A program made the position numbers and the translations under genes. Shown here one piece after another: positions 35,252 through 43,336 of a stretch of 64,000 nucleotides of DNA (within the stretch, counting starts at the first letter, position 1; each line of letters starts with the position of its first letter). Source of the DNA: Rhodococcus opacus B4 (lineage in GTDB: Bacteria > Actinomycetota > Actinomycetes > Mycobacteriales > Mycobacteriaceae); NCBI RefSeq assembly GCF_000010805.1, contig NC_012522.1, positions 6,138,001 through 6,202,000 on the forward strand, given 5' to 3'. The notes beneath the pieces were generated by a model. The model was not told the DNA's origin. It saw only the letters and a list, made by a program, of their open reading frames with translations, and made no database searches.

Positions 35252-35914
35252 CTGACTTCCTCGCGTGACCACCTGGGGCCCACGACCGCTTCGCCGGTCG
35301 GATCCGCGCCGGCGCGGATCGTGGTACTCGCCTCCGGTGCGGGAACCCTCCTGAGATCGTTGATCGACGCGACACACGCCGACGGGTATCCCGCCGAGAT
35401 CGTCGCCGTCGGCGTCGACCGCGACTGCGACGCCATCCGGCATGCGGAGTCCGCGGGCATCGCCCACTTCCGGATCGGGCTCCGCGACCACGCGGACCGG
35501 TCGACCTGGGACGTCGCGCTGACGGAGGCCGTCGCGTCACACCAGCCGTCGCTCGTGGTGTCCGCGGGATTCATGAAGATCCTCGGCCCCGCTTTCCTGG
35601 ACCGCTTCGGCGGTCGCATCATCAACACGCACCCCGCGTTGCTGCCCGCTTTCCCCGGTGCGCACGCGGTCCCGGATGCGCTGGCCTATGGCGTCAAGGT
35701 GTCGGGATCGACGGTCCACCTCGTGGACGCGGGGGTCGACACCGGCCCGATCCTGGCGCAGGAACCCGTTCCGGTGCTCGACGGCGACGACGAGTCGACC
35801 CTGCACGAACGCATCAAGACTGTGGAGCGACGGTTGCTGGCGGAGGTCATCGCCGCTGTCGCCACCCGTGGAGTTGTTTCCGATGGACGAAAGGCCGTGA
35901 TCCCCAGTGAGTGA
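35252..35914 (+). CDS. purN: Phosphoribosylglycinamide formyltransferase
   Basis: 220 residues. It transfers formyl from 10-formyl-THF to GAR in purine synthesis. The nucleotide-like loop [14 protein letters not shown] begins the fold; the catalytic Asn and His are in [13 protein letters not shown] and Asp in [12 protein letters not shown]. No ATG or GTG lies at the right place. AGGAG (35240-35244) is well spaced for a CTG codon at 35252, whereas the alternative TTG at 35234 has no ribosome site. The CTG start is therefore preferred but unproven. The 3' end overlaps purH by 8 bp, implying coupling. Confidence 0.92.
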   Translation: MTSSRDHLGPTTASPVGSAPARIVVLASGAGTLLRSLIDATHADGYPAEIVAVGVDRDCDAIRHAESAGIAHFRIGLRDHADRSTWDVALTEAVASHQPSLVVSAGFMKILGPAFLDRFGGRIINTHPALLPAFPGAHAVPDALAYGVKVSGSTVHLVDAGVDTGPILAQEPVPVLDGDDESTLHERIKTVERRLLAEVIAAVATRGVVSDGRKAVIPSE

Positions 35915-37463
35915 ACGCAAGGCAGTACGCCGAGCGCTCGTCAGCGTCTACGACAAGACCGGTCTGGTCGAACTGGCTACGGGCCTGCACAAGGCAGGCG
36001 TCGAGCTTGTGTCGACAGGGTCGACGGCAGCGAAGATCGCCGACGCCGGCATCCCGGTCACCCCCGTCGAGGCGCTGACCGGCTTCCCCGAGTGCCTCGA
36101 GGGCCGCGTCAAGACCCTGCACCCGCGGGTGCACGCCGGTGTCCTCGCGGACACCCGGAAGCCGGAGCACCTCGCGCAGCTCGAGGAACTCGGCATCGAG
36201 GCATTCCAGCTGGTGGTCGTGAACCTGTACCCGTTCACCCAGACCGTCGCCTCGGGTGCGACGCCCGACGAATGCGTCGAGCAGATCGACATCGGCGGTC
36301 CGTCCATGGTGCGTGCCGCCGCGAAGAACCACCCGTCGGTGGCCGTCGTGGTGGATCCCGCTCGCTACGACAACGTGCTGACCGCGATCGCGGACGGCGG
36401 TTTCACACTGCCCGAGCGCACAGCCCTCGCAGCGCAGGCGTTCCAGCACACCGCGTCGTACGACGTCGCGGTCGCGAGCTGGATGACGTCCACGCTGGTG
36501 GACAGCGGCGACTCGCAGTTCCCCGAGTGGGCAGGCGCCACCTGGGACCGCTCGGCCGTCCTGCGCTACGGCGAGAACCCGCACCAGGCCGCGGCGCTCT
36601 ACGTGAACTCCGCCGCCCCGGCCGGTCTGGCCCAGGCCGAGCAGCTGCACGGCAAGGAAATGTCGTACAACAACTACACCGACGGCGACGCGGCGTGGCG
36701 TGCGGCATTCGACTTCAGTGAGCCGGCGGTCGCGATCATCAAGCACGCGAACCCGTGCGGCATCGCGGTCGGAGCCGACATCGCCGAGGCGCACCGCAAG
36801 GCACACGCCTGCGACCCGGTCAGCGCATACGGCGGAGTCATCGCCGCGAACCGCGAGATCACCGTCGAGATGGCCGAGCAGGTCGCCGAGATCTTCACCG
36901 AGGTGATCATCGCCCCGTCGTACGCGGACGGCGCGCTCGGCGTGCTGCAGCGCAAGAAGAACGTCCGCGTCCTCCTCGCGCAGGCGCCCACCGCGACGGG
37001 AATCGAACTGCGTCCCGTGTCCGGTGGGGCGCTCCTCCAGGAGCGCGACGTGCTCGACGCCGAGGGCGACGATCCCGCCAACTGGACCCTCGCCGTCGGC
37101 GACGCCGCGGACGAGCAGACCCTGAAGGATCTCGAGTTCGCGTGGCGCGCGTGCCGTTCGGTGAAGTCCAACGCGATCCTGCTCGCTGCAGACGGCGCGT
37201 CGGTCGGGGTCGGCATGGGCCAGGTCAACCGCGTCGACTCCGCGCACCTCGCGGTGCAGCGGGCCGGTGACCGGGTGGTCGGGTCGGTGGGCGCGTCGGA
37301 CGCTTTCTTCCCGTTCCCCGACGGACTCCAGGTCCTCGCGAACGCCGGTGTCAAGGCAGTCGTGCAGCCGGGTGGTTCCGTCCGCGACAACGAGGTGATC
37401 GATGCGGCCAAGGAAGCCGGCATCACCATGTACCTGACGGGTGCGCGGCACTTCGCGCACTAG
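35907..37463 (+). CDS. purH: Bifunctional AICAR formyltransferase / IMP cyclohydrolase
   Basis: 518 residues. The N-terminal MGS-like IMP cyclohydrolase domain (about 1-190) has [25 protein letters not shown] and the [10 protein letters not shown] segment. The C-terminal AICAR transformylase domain has the catalytic Lys-His in IIKHANPCG and the SVKSNAI folate-site segment. It completes IMP synthesis, which PurA uses. The GTG at 35907 lies inside the last codons of purN (GTGAGTGA overlap). A convergent hairpin follows. Confidence 0.97.
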   Translation: MSERKAVRRALVSVYDKTGLVELATGLHKAGVELVSTGSTAAKIADAGIPVTPVEALTGFPECLEGRVKTLHPRVHAGVLADTRKPEHLAQLEELGIEAFQLVVVNLYPFTQTVASGATPDECVEQIDIGGPSMVRAAAKNHPSVAVVVDPARYDNVLTAIADGGFTLPERTALAAQAFQHTASYDVAVASWMTSTLVDSGDSQFPEWAGATWDRSAVLRYGENPHQAAALYVNSAAPAGLAQAEQLHGKEMSYNNYTDGDAAWRAAFDFSEPAVAIIKHANPCGIAVGADIAEAHRKAHACDPVSAYGGVIAANREITVEMAEQVAEIFTEVIIAPSYADGALGVLQRKKNVRVLLAQAPTATGIELRPVSGGALLQERDVLDAEGDDPANWTLAVGDAADEQTLKDLEFAWRACRSVKSNAILLAADGASVGVGMGQVNRVDSAHLAVQRAGDRVVGSVGASDAFFPFPDGLQVLANAGVKAVVQPGGSVRDNEVIDAAKEAGITMYLTGARHFAH

Positions 37464-37478
37464 CGTTCGGCAACTCTC

Positions 37479-37511
37479 GAACGGGTCTCGGCATCGCGCC
37501 GGGGCCCGTTC
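37479..37511. terminator. Terminator between purH and STAS-like gene
   Basis: GAACGGG-tct-CGGC-atcgc-GCCG-ggg-CCCGTTC, an interrupted 11-bp stem, followed by TGCGTTGT. It lies in the 55-bp gap between convergent genes and probably serves both. Confidence 0.7.
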
Positions 37512-37518
37512 TGCGTTG

Positions 37519-37752
37519 TCAGGCCGCTGCGGCCCCGTGTGTGCGGCCGGTGCCCTCGAGTTCGCGCGGCGAACCGGTGATGACCACGCGGGCCGCACCG
37601 CGACTGCGGACCTCGCTGATCAGTGCCCCCAGGCCGGCCTCGTGGGCGGCGTCGCAGTGCGACAGGTCGAGGGTGACGGCGTATCCGGTGAGGTCGTCCG
37701 GCAGGTCCAGATACGGGGGAGAGGTGGACAGCTGGTTGATGCGAAGTTTCAT
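37519..37752 (-). CDS. Small STAS-like protein
   Basis: 77 residues. YAVTLDLSHCDAAHEAGLGALISEVRSRGAARVVITGSP follows the strand-helix-strand pattern of STAS (anti-anti-sigma-like) domains. The usual phosphorylated serine of the D-S-S/T-G motif is not seen: the helix start reads CDAAHEAGLG. It may bind a partner or small ligand rather than act as a phospho-switch. CAGGAG precedes the ATG. Upstream on the same strand lie a strong terminator and a 32-codon ORF, so expression looks conditional. Confidence 0.65.
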   Translation of the reverse strand: MKLRINQLSTSPPYLDLPDDLTGYAVTLDLSHCDAAHEAGLGALISEVRSRGAARVVITGSPRELEGTGRTHGAAAA

Positions 37753-37776
37753 GTGGTGCTCCTGAAAGTGAAAGGT

Positions 37777-37848
37777 AAAAGAAAAGGCACCCGAGGGGTT
37801 TGCCCTGGGTGCCCGAGAACGACTTGGTTGAGTCTCAACATTCTCGGG
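37777..37848 (-). terminator. Conditional terminator and upstream hairpin before STAS-like gene
   Basis: Minus strand: GGCACCC-AGGG-loop-CCCT-c-GGGTGCC (37786-37813) followed by TTTTCTTTT, an intrinsic terminator only 25 bp before the STAS-like start. Just upstream, CCCGAGAA...TTCTCGGG with inner TTGAG-A-CTCAA (37812-37848) forms a second hairpin overlapping the stop codon of the 32-codon ORF. The CACCC and GAG segments near the ORF end can also pair with the terminator 3' arm. This layout suggests translation-dependent readthrough. Confidence 0.65.
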
Positions 37849-37933
37849 GTGCGCCGTACTTGGAGATGTGCTTGTCGGCGGAGCATCGACGCCAGGCGGG
37901 TACGGATGCGAAGAGCGCGTGAAGCTGCATCAT
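37835..37933 (-). CDS. 32-codon upstream ORF (putative leader or small peptide)
   Basis: From ATG-ATG at 37933/37930 to TGA at 37835. AGAGAGG lies 7 bp before the first ATG, a good ribosome site. The peptide starts MMQLHALFASVPAWRR and ends YGAPREC, with cysteines at 17 and 32 (the last residue). The stop codon lies inside a hairpin that precedes the terminator of the STAS-like gene. There is no run of one amino acid, so the sensed signal, if any, is unclear. It could equally be a short secreted or functional peptide. Confidence 0.55.
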   Translation of the reverse strand: MMQLHALFASVPAWRRCSADKHISKYGAPREC

Positions 37934-38077
37934 GGCCGTACCTCTCTGTGTGTCGTTGCTGGTTGGTAGATGACCGTACAGCACCGGTTGAGGGTTTGCA
38001 CTTCCATTATCCGGTCACTGGGCGGATCCGAGCGCGTTGTACGCGATGTTCACCTGCAATTCTGCGCATCGACGCTT

Positions 38078-38106
38078 CTGTGGATCGCCGCACAGGTTGT
38101 CCACAG
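38078..38106. promoter_or_regulatory. Inverted repeat with a DnaA-box-like half
   Basis: CTGTGGA-N15-TCCACAG; the right half lies in TTGTCCACA (38097-38105), the actinobacterial DnaA-box consensus. It is 50 bp before the AbiEi/DUF559-like gene and could be its operator. The rest of the gene-free stretch (37934-38155), apart from the small-ORF promoter region, shows nothing else I can support. Confidence 0.35.
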
Positions 38107-38155
38107 ACCCGGAATTCGGGGCCGCAGGCAGGTGCCGAACTGTCAGGATTCGACG

Positions 38156-39022
38156 ATGGGGGAAGTTCAGCGGCCGTTCCGGGGGTCGGAAGCGCTACGA
38201 GACGGGCGGCTCACCCGCCACGGGTTACGGACCTTCCGGCGTCTGCATCGAGACGTGTACGTGCACAGAAGCGTCGAGGTGACAGCGCTCTCACGCGCAC
38301 GCGCCGCCTGGCTGTGGGCGAACGGCGAAGCGGTCCTCGCGGGATTCTCCGCGGCCGCAGTGCACGGAACCCGGTGGATCGGAGGCGGCGAGCCGGCGAC
38401 GCTCATCAGGCGAGGCAGCCGGCGATCTGTCGACGGCATCGACGTGCGCGCTGACGCCCTGCTTCCGGACGAAGTGTGCCGAGTGGGGGAGATGCTGGTC
38501 ACCACCCCGGCGCGCACCGCATTCGACCTGGGCAGATGGCTGCCCGTCGACCGGGCCGTCGAGGTACTCGACGCCCTCTGCCACGACACCGGACTGCGCC
38601 CGGCGGAGATATCCGGGGTGGCCGGCAGACATCGGGGCGAACGCGGACTGGCGTCGCTGCGCGAGGTCGTTTCGCTGCTCGATCCCGGTGCCGAGTCCCC
38701 ACCGGAGACGCGTACTCGCCTCGTCCTGATTCGAGGTGGGCTGCCCGCACCGACCACTCAGATTCCGATCGCGGACCGGTCCGGTCGCATCTTCGCCCGA
38801 GCAGACATGGGCTGGGTCGGGTGGAAGGTGCTCGTCGAGTACGACGGCGAGCAGCACTGGTCGGACGAGCGCCAGCGCACGTGGGACATCGAGCGCCTGG
38901 AACGGCTGGCCGAACTCGGATGGGTGGTGGTGCGGGTGAACGCGGAGCAGTTGCGCCGACGACCGCAGGCGATCGTCGCGCGGGTTCGGGACCGATTGCG
39001 GCAGGCAGGCGCCCCGGTGTGA
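38156..39022 (+). CDS. AbiEi/DUF559-like protein
   Basis: 288 residues. The N-terminal part resembles the AbiEi antitoxin-like helix-turn-helix plus cap (LTRHGLRTFRRLHRDVYVH, LSRARAAWLW, SAAAVHG). The C-terminal 110 residues have the Vsr/DUF559 PD-(D/E)xK-like core: ADMGWVGWKVLVEYDGEQHW, then ERLERLAELGWVVVRV. This architecture recurs in many copies in Mycobacterium and Rhodococcus genomes without an obvious toxin partner; none is adjacent here. CAGGA is 8 bp before the ATG. A nuclease activity is possible but unproven. Confidence 0.75.
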   Translation: MGEVQRPFRGSEALRDGRLTRHGLRTFRRLHRDVYVHRSVEVTALSRARAAWLWANGEAVLAGFSAAAVHGTRWIGGGEPATLIRRGSRRSVDGIDVRADALLPDEVCRVGEMLVTTPARTAFDLGRWLPVDRAVEVLDALCHDTGLRPAEISGVAGRHRGERGLASLREVVSLLDPGAESPPETRTRLVLIRGGLPAPTTQIPIADRSGRIFARADMGWVGWKVLVEYDGEQHWSDERQRTWDIERLERLAELGWVVVRVNAEQLRRRPQAIVARVRDRLRQAGAPV

Positions 39023-39075
39023 ATGCGCAGAACCGCAGACGCTCACTCGACGGTTGCCCACGGAACTGCGCATTC
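39021..39075. repeat. Interrupted palindrome after AbiEi-like gene
   Basis: GAATGCGCAG (39021-39030) and CTGCGCATTC (39066-39075) are perfect complements, with AACCG / CGGTT pairing inside. It overlaps the stop codon of the preceding gene and may terminate it. The rest of the gap to the amidase (39076-39227) shows no clear signal besides GGAAGGAGAG at 39182. Confidence 0.6.
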
Positions 39076-39227
39076 GAATCCCACCACTTTGGTTACAGGT
39101 TGCTTTCGATCCGGACTCGAGCAGCACGAACGCGCGGTGCAGCTGATTCACTCGGGGCTGATGTGACTCGAGTGGCACCTGTGGAAGGAGAGTGGCGCCC
39201 GGACTGCGACGGTGCGCCCATCCCCGT

Positions 39228-40319
39228 ATGAACCGTTTTGCGATCAAGGCCGGCCTCGGCGCCTGCGTCCTGGGTGCGTCCGTGCTCATCCCTGCTCAGG
39301 TGTCGGCGGAACCCGCGGCCACGGCGACCGGCACCGAACTGTCCGGGATGACGGTGTTCCTCGACCCCGGGCATCAGGGTTCCAGCGAGGGCCACGACCT
39401 CACGCAGCAGGTGAACGACGGCCGGGGCAACACCAAGGACTGCCAGACGAGCGGCATGACGTCGCTGGGCGGGGTGCCCGAGCACACCATCAACTGGAAC
39501 GTCTCCCAGCTGGTCAAGAGCAGCCTCGAGAGCCTCGGCGCGAAGGTCGTCCTGAGTCGTCAGGACGACACCGGCTGGGGCGGGTGCATCGACGAAAGAG
39601 CTCGTGCGGCAAGCGAATCGAACGCAGATCTGGCGGTGAGCATTCACGCGGACTCGACGGCGCAGGGTGAGGACGCGAGCAAGCACGGGTTCCACATGAT
39701 CATCCCGTCGCTGCCCATCCCGGACGAGAAGGCGGACGCGGCGCAGTCCGGCGGCGGGCTCGAAGCGTCGAAGATGATGCGTGACGCCTACAAGTCCGAC
39801 GGTTTCGTTCCCGCCAACTACGCGGGCGTGAACGACGGCCTCCAGACCCGCGCCGACGTGGCCGGGCCCGCACTGACCCAGGTTCCGCTGGTGTTCGTCG
39901 AGATGGGCAACGGGTCCAACAAGGAGGACTCCGCGCAGCTCGAGAGCTCCGACGGCCAGTTGAAGCACGCCATCACCATCACGACCGGCATCGTCACCTA
40001 CCTGCTGACGGGGTCGGAGGCGGCACCGGCCCAGGAGCTGGCCGCGGCGCCGGCCGCGACCACCATACCCGAGGCGAGCGAGGACAGCGCGTCGTCGGCC
40101 ACCACCACGACCCCGAAGGCGACCACCCCGAAGGCGGCACCGAAGTCGACGGCGCCGGACTCGGCGCAGCTGTCCGAGCTGATGGAGATGCTCGCGCCGC
40201 TGCTCGAGGTCGAGGGGCTGGACGGGCTGAAGGACCTCGTCAACGACAAGAACCTCGGGCTCGTGTCCGATCTGGCGAGCACGCTGCTGGCCGTGATCAC
40301 CGGGGCCGGCGGGAACTGA
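39228..40319 (+). CDS. N-acetylmuramoyl-L-alanine amidase (Amidase_3), secreted
   Basis: 363 residues. Signal peptide 1-27 (MNRFAIKAGLGACVLGASVL, cleavage after VSA). The zinc site is His in FLDPGHQG, Glu in GVPEHTINW and His in AVSIHAD; the catalytic Glu is in VFVEMGNGSN. It cleaves the MurNAc-L-Ala bond of peptidoglycan. It resembles M. tuberculosis Rv3717 in lacking a wall-binding repeat, but it has an extra C-terminal tail of about 100 residues, Ala/Thr/Pro-rich then helical (LSELMEMLAPLLEVEGLDGL). It converges with the next gene with zero spacing. Confidence 0.92.
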   Translation: MNRFAIKAGLGACVLGASVLIPAQVSAEPAATATGTELSGMTVFLDPGHQGSSEGHDLTQQVNDGRGNTKDCQTSGMTSLGGVPEHTINWNVSQLVKSSLESLGAKVVLSRQDDTGWGGCIDERARAASESNADLAVSIHADSTAQGEDASKHGFHMIIPSLPIPDEKADAAQSGGGLEASKMMRDAYKSDGFVPANYAGVNDGLQTRADVAGPALTQVPLVFVEMGNGSNKEDSAQLESSDGQLKHAITITTGIVTYLLTGSEAAPAQELAAAPAATTIPEASEDSASSATTTTPKATTPKAAPKSTAPDSAQLSELMEMLAPLLEVEGLDGLKDLVNDKNLGLVSDLASTLLAVITGAGGN

Positions 40320-41285
40320 TCACAGCGACGCGATCCACCTGGCGAACGGTCCGGTGAACTCCGCCGAGTAGGGCAGTGGTTCCACGTAATCCGGCCCGGT
40401 GGACGGACGGTCGCCGACGTCCTTGAGGACGTGGTTGGCGTTCGTCATCCGCACCGGCGTCAGCGCGGTGTGCGCGAGGGCGTCGTTCAGGCCGTCGACG
40501 TCCGCGAGTTGCACCTGGATGTCCTTGGCGGAGCAGCTGGTGAGCACCGGGAAACCGGCGGGCAGCCGGCCGGCCAGTGCCCGGGGGTCGAGCGCGTCCT
40601 CCTCTGCGAGGGCCTTGGCGTTGGCGTGGACGAGCCCGGCGTTCTGCAGGGGTTCCGGCAGGTCGTCGGGGATCGTGCCCGACGTGCGGAGCGATTCGAC
40701 GGTGTCCGCGAGCGCGAGCCGCAGTTCGTCGGCCAGCTCCACCGGCAGCTGTCCGGCGCCGACGACGGCGTCGAGCTGTCCGTGGATCTGCGTGGTGAGC
40801 AGGTCGAGGAGCCGGACGCTCAGCGGTTCGAGCAGACCGACGGCGCGCACCCGCGACTCGTTCTCCGCGGTGGCGAGCGCGAGGGCGACGAGTCCGCCGT
40901 CGCTGTGCCCGATGACGATCAGCTGTGACGGGTCGACCCCGGGCTGGGCGGCCAGGAAGTCCAGGCCTGCGGACGCGGCGTCGACGAAGGTGGTGAAGCC
41001 GAGACCGCCGACCTCGTCCACCTCGTACGGGCCGAGCGCGGTGTCGCCGCTGCCGATCTTGTCGTAGCGCAGGCTCGACATGCCGTGCTGTTCGAGCACG
41101 TCGGCGAGGTGACGCAGGGTTCCGATGTCACCGGGGAGCAGGGCGCTGTCGCCGTTGCGGTCGGTGGGACCGCTGCCGGCGAGGAGCAGCGCGGCGGGCG
41201 CCGACCCGTTCGCGTCGGCGGGCGTTCGGAGGCTGCCGTAATAGGTGACGGCACCGCTGGCGAAGGTGATCTCGGTGTCAGGCAT
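40320..41285 (-). CDS. Alpha/beta hydrolase
   Basis: 321 residues. VIGHSDGGLVAL is the nucleophile elbow (GxSxG), preceded by an oxyanion region ALLLAGSGPTDRNGD. Asp and His probably lie in LTSCSAKDIQV and MTNANHVLKDV near the C-terminus. The lap helices in the middle are typical of the S9/DLH-like esterase group. No signal peptide. The stop abuts the convergent amidase stop directly. Substrate unknown. Confidence 0.85.
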   Translation of the reverse strand: MPDTEITFASGAVTYYGSLRTPADANGSAPAALLLAGSGPTDRNGDSALLPGDIGTLRHLADVLEQHGMSSLRYDKIGSGDTALGPYEVDEVGGLGFTTFVDAASAGLDFLAAQPGVDPSQLIVIGHSDGGLVALALATAENESRVRAVGLLEPLSVRLLDLLTTQIHGQLDAVVGAGQLPVELADELRLALADTVESLRTSGTIPDDLPEPLQNAGLVHANAKALAEEDALDPRALAGRLPAGFPVLTSCSAKDIQVQLADVDGLNDALAHTALTPVRMTNANHVLKDVGDRPSTGPDYVEPLPYSAEFTGPFARWIASL

Positions 41286-41484
41286 GGGGACTGTCTACCA
41301 GTTCACGCCGCGCGCAGTCGCCGCAGCCGCCGCACTCCAGCGCTGAGCGCCGGGCGGGCATCGCGGCCGAGATCTCAGAGAAGCATCACAGAACTCACAC
41401 AATCGGCGATTAGCGTTTGCATCACCAGTTGTTCCAACGGATTACGTCCGAGAAGAGCTCCCGACTCCAGAAAGGTGCCGCATC

Positions 41485-41796
41485 ATGAACGTCGTACAGT
41501 TGACCACCGGTGATTTCGTCGCCGCCATGTTCTCCCTCGACTTCGTCGACGGCGGGTTCCGCCGGGAGGCCGTCGAGCGGATTCACCGGGGCGCGATCGA
41601 CGAGTGGGTGTCTGCGCTCACCGGGTCGGGTCTGTTCTCCAACCGTGCGGTCGCGAACGTGGTCCGGGCATGGCGCGGCGATCCGCGACTCCTGCTGGAC
41701 TCGCTTCTGGCGGAGGCCGATCCGGTGACCGTCGAGCGCTACCGTGCCGCGTGGCGCGAGTTGGACGCCGCGTCCTCGTACGAGGTCGCCGCGTAG
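41485..41796 (+). CDS. Small hypothetical protein
   Basis: 103 residues, acidic, predicted mostly helical (FRREAVERIHRGAIDEWVSALTG, RYRAAWRELDAASSYEVAA). No known domain, signal peptide or membrane segment. AGAAAGG lies about 10 bp before the ATG. Codon use matches its neighbours. The 150-bp gap downstream has a CCGCACGTGCGG palindrome (41837-41848) but no clear terminator. Confidence 0.6.
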   Translation: MNVVQLTTGDFVAAMFSLDFVDGGFRREAVERIHRGAIDEWVSALTGSGLFSNRAVANVVRAWRGDPRLLLDSLLAEADPVTVERYRAAWRELDAASSYEVAA

Positions 41797-41947
41797 GCGG
41801 ACGTGCGGGACCGGACGCGCGCGACGGCGAAGAATCCGCACGTGCGGGCACGATCCGCGAACGGCTCCCGCGGCCCGCGGGGGCGGTCCGGTGCGGGCCG
41901 GTGACCGTTAACCGCGTGCCGATTCGCCCGAACCCTCGTAGCGTGGA

Positions 41948-43336
41948 GTGGTGACGTCATCGGAACACAGACCTTCCACCGTCGGCGAGCTCCGCGAGTC
42001 GGGCCACGTTCAACGCACCGTCAAGGAAGAGATCCGCGAGAACCTGCTCGCGGCGCTCCGCGACGGCCGCGATCCGTGGCCCGGCATCGTCGGTTTCGAA
42101 GAGACGGTGGAACCCCAGCTCGAACGAGCACTCATCGCAGGTCACGATGTGGTTTTGCTCGGCGAACGGGGCCAGGGCAAGACCCGCCTCCTCCGCACCC
42201 TCAATCTGCTCCTCGACGAATGGACCCCGGTGATCGCCGGTTCCGAACTCGGGGAGCATCCCTATGAGCCCATCACCCCGGCATCGATCCGCAGGGCGCA
42301 GGAATTGGGTGACAGCCTGCCCGTCGCGTGGCGGCACCGCAGTGAGCGGTACTCGGAGAAGCTCGCGACCCCCGACACGTCGGTGGCGGACCTGGTCGGC
42401 GACGTGGATCCGGTCAAGGTCGCGGAGGGCCGCAGTCTCGGCGACCCGGAGACCATCCACTTCGGTCTCGTCCCCCGCGCGCACCGGGGCATCGTCGCCA
42501 TCAACGAGCTGCCCGACCTCGCCGAACGCATCCAGGTGTCGCTGCTCAACGTCATGGAGGAACGCGACATCCAGGTCCGCGGGTACACCCTCCGGCTACC
42601 GCTGGACGTCCTCATGGTGGCCAGTGCGAACCCGGAGGACTACACGAACCGCGGTCGCATCATCACCCCGCTGAAGGACCGGTTCGGCGCGGAGATCCGG
42701 ACGCACTACCCGACGCGTCTCGACGACGAGGTCGCGGTCATCCTCCAGGAGGCGCACCTCACCGCAGAGGTGCCCGAGTATCTTCTCGAGATCCTGGCCC
42801 GGTTCACCCGGCTGCTCCGCGAGTCGACGTCGGTCGATCAGCGGTCGGGGGTGTCCGCCCGCTTCGCGGTGGCCGGCGCCGAAACCGTCAGTGCGGCTGC
42901 GGTGCATCGCGGCGCGGTGCTCGGTGAGGCCGACCCGGTCGCGCGGCCGGTCGACCTCGAGACCGTCGTCGACGTGCTGCGGGGCAAGGTGGAATTCGAA
43001 TCCGGTGAGGAGGGACGCGAGATCGAGGTGCTCGAGCACCTGCTCCGGCGGGCGACGGCCGACACGGTCCGCACCCGGCTCGGCGGCATCGACCTCGCCG
43101 AACTCGTGGATGCCGTCGAGCAGGGCGACCCGGTGGTCACCGGCGAACGGATCACGGCGAAGGCACTGCTGAACGAACTGCCCGAACTCGAGGTCCTCGA
43201 CGTGCTCGCCGAGCGTCTGGGCGCGGAGTCCGACGGCGAGCGGGCCGCGGCGGCCGAGTTCGCGCTCGAGGGGCTGTACCTGGCGCGGCGGATCTCCAAG
43301 AACCCGGACATCAACGGGCAGACGGTGTATTCGTAA
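41948..43336 (+). CDS. MoxR / Mg-chelatase-like AAA+ ATPase
   Basis: 462 residues. Walker A is GERGQGKT (about residue 70), the Walker B region reads IVAINELPDLAERIQ, and sensor 1 is in MVASANPEDYTNRG. It resembles the ATPase subunit of magnesium chelatases but belongs with MoxR-type chaperones that work with a von Willebrand factor A partner. The partner gene follows with a TAATG overlap. It corresponds to Rv0958. The start is GTG 41948 or 41951. A metal-insertion or protein-remodelling role is inferred from the family. Confidence 0.88.
   Translation: MVTSSEHRPSTVGELRESGHVQRTVKEEIRENLLAALRDGRDPWPGIVGFEETVEPQLERALIAGHDVVLLGERGQGKTRLLRTLNLLLDEWTPVIAGSELGEHPYEPITPASIRRAQELGDSLPVAWRHRSERYSEKLATPDTSVADLVGDVDPVKVAEGRSLGDPETIHFGLVPRAHRGIVAINELPDLAERIQVSLLNVMEERDIQVRGYTLRLPLDVLMVASANPEDYTNRGRIITPLKDRFGAEIRTHYPTRLDDEVAVILQEAHLTAEVPEYLLEILARFTRLLRESTSVDQRSGVSARFAVAGAETVSAAAVHRGAVLGEADPVARPVDLETVVDVLRGKVEFESGEEGREIEVLEHLLRRATADTVRTRLGGIDLAELVDAVEQGDPVVTGERITAKALLNELPELEVLDVLAERLGAESDGERAAAAEFALEGLYLARRISKNPDINGQTVYS

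Noticed and set aside
38097-38105. Replication origin or DnaA-box cluster
   Set aside because: Only one consensus box plus a partial inverse; no AT-rich unwinding region or dnaA/dnaN neighbours.
41837-41848. CCGCACGTGCGG palindrome before the MoxR-like gene as an operator
   Set aside because: Short GC-rich palindrome over 100 bp from the start, with no second site; too weak to call.
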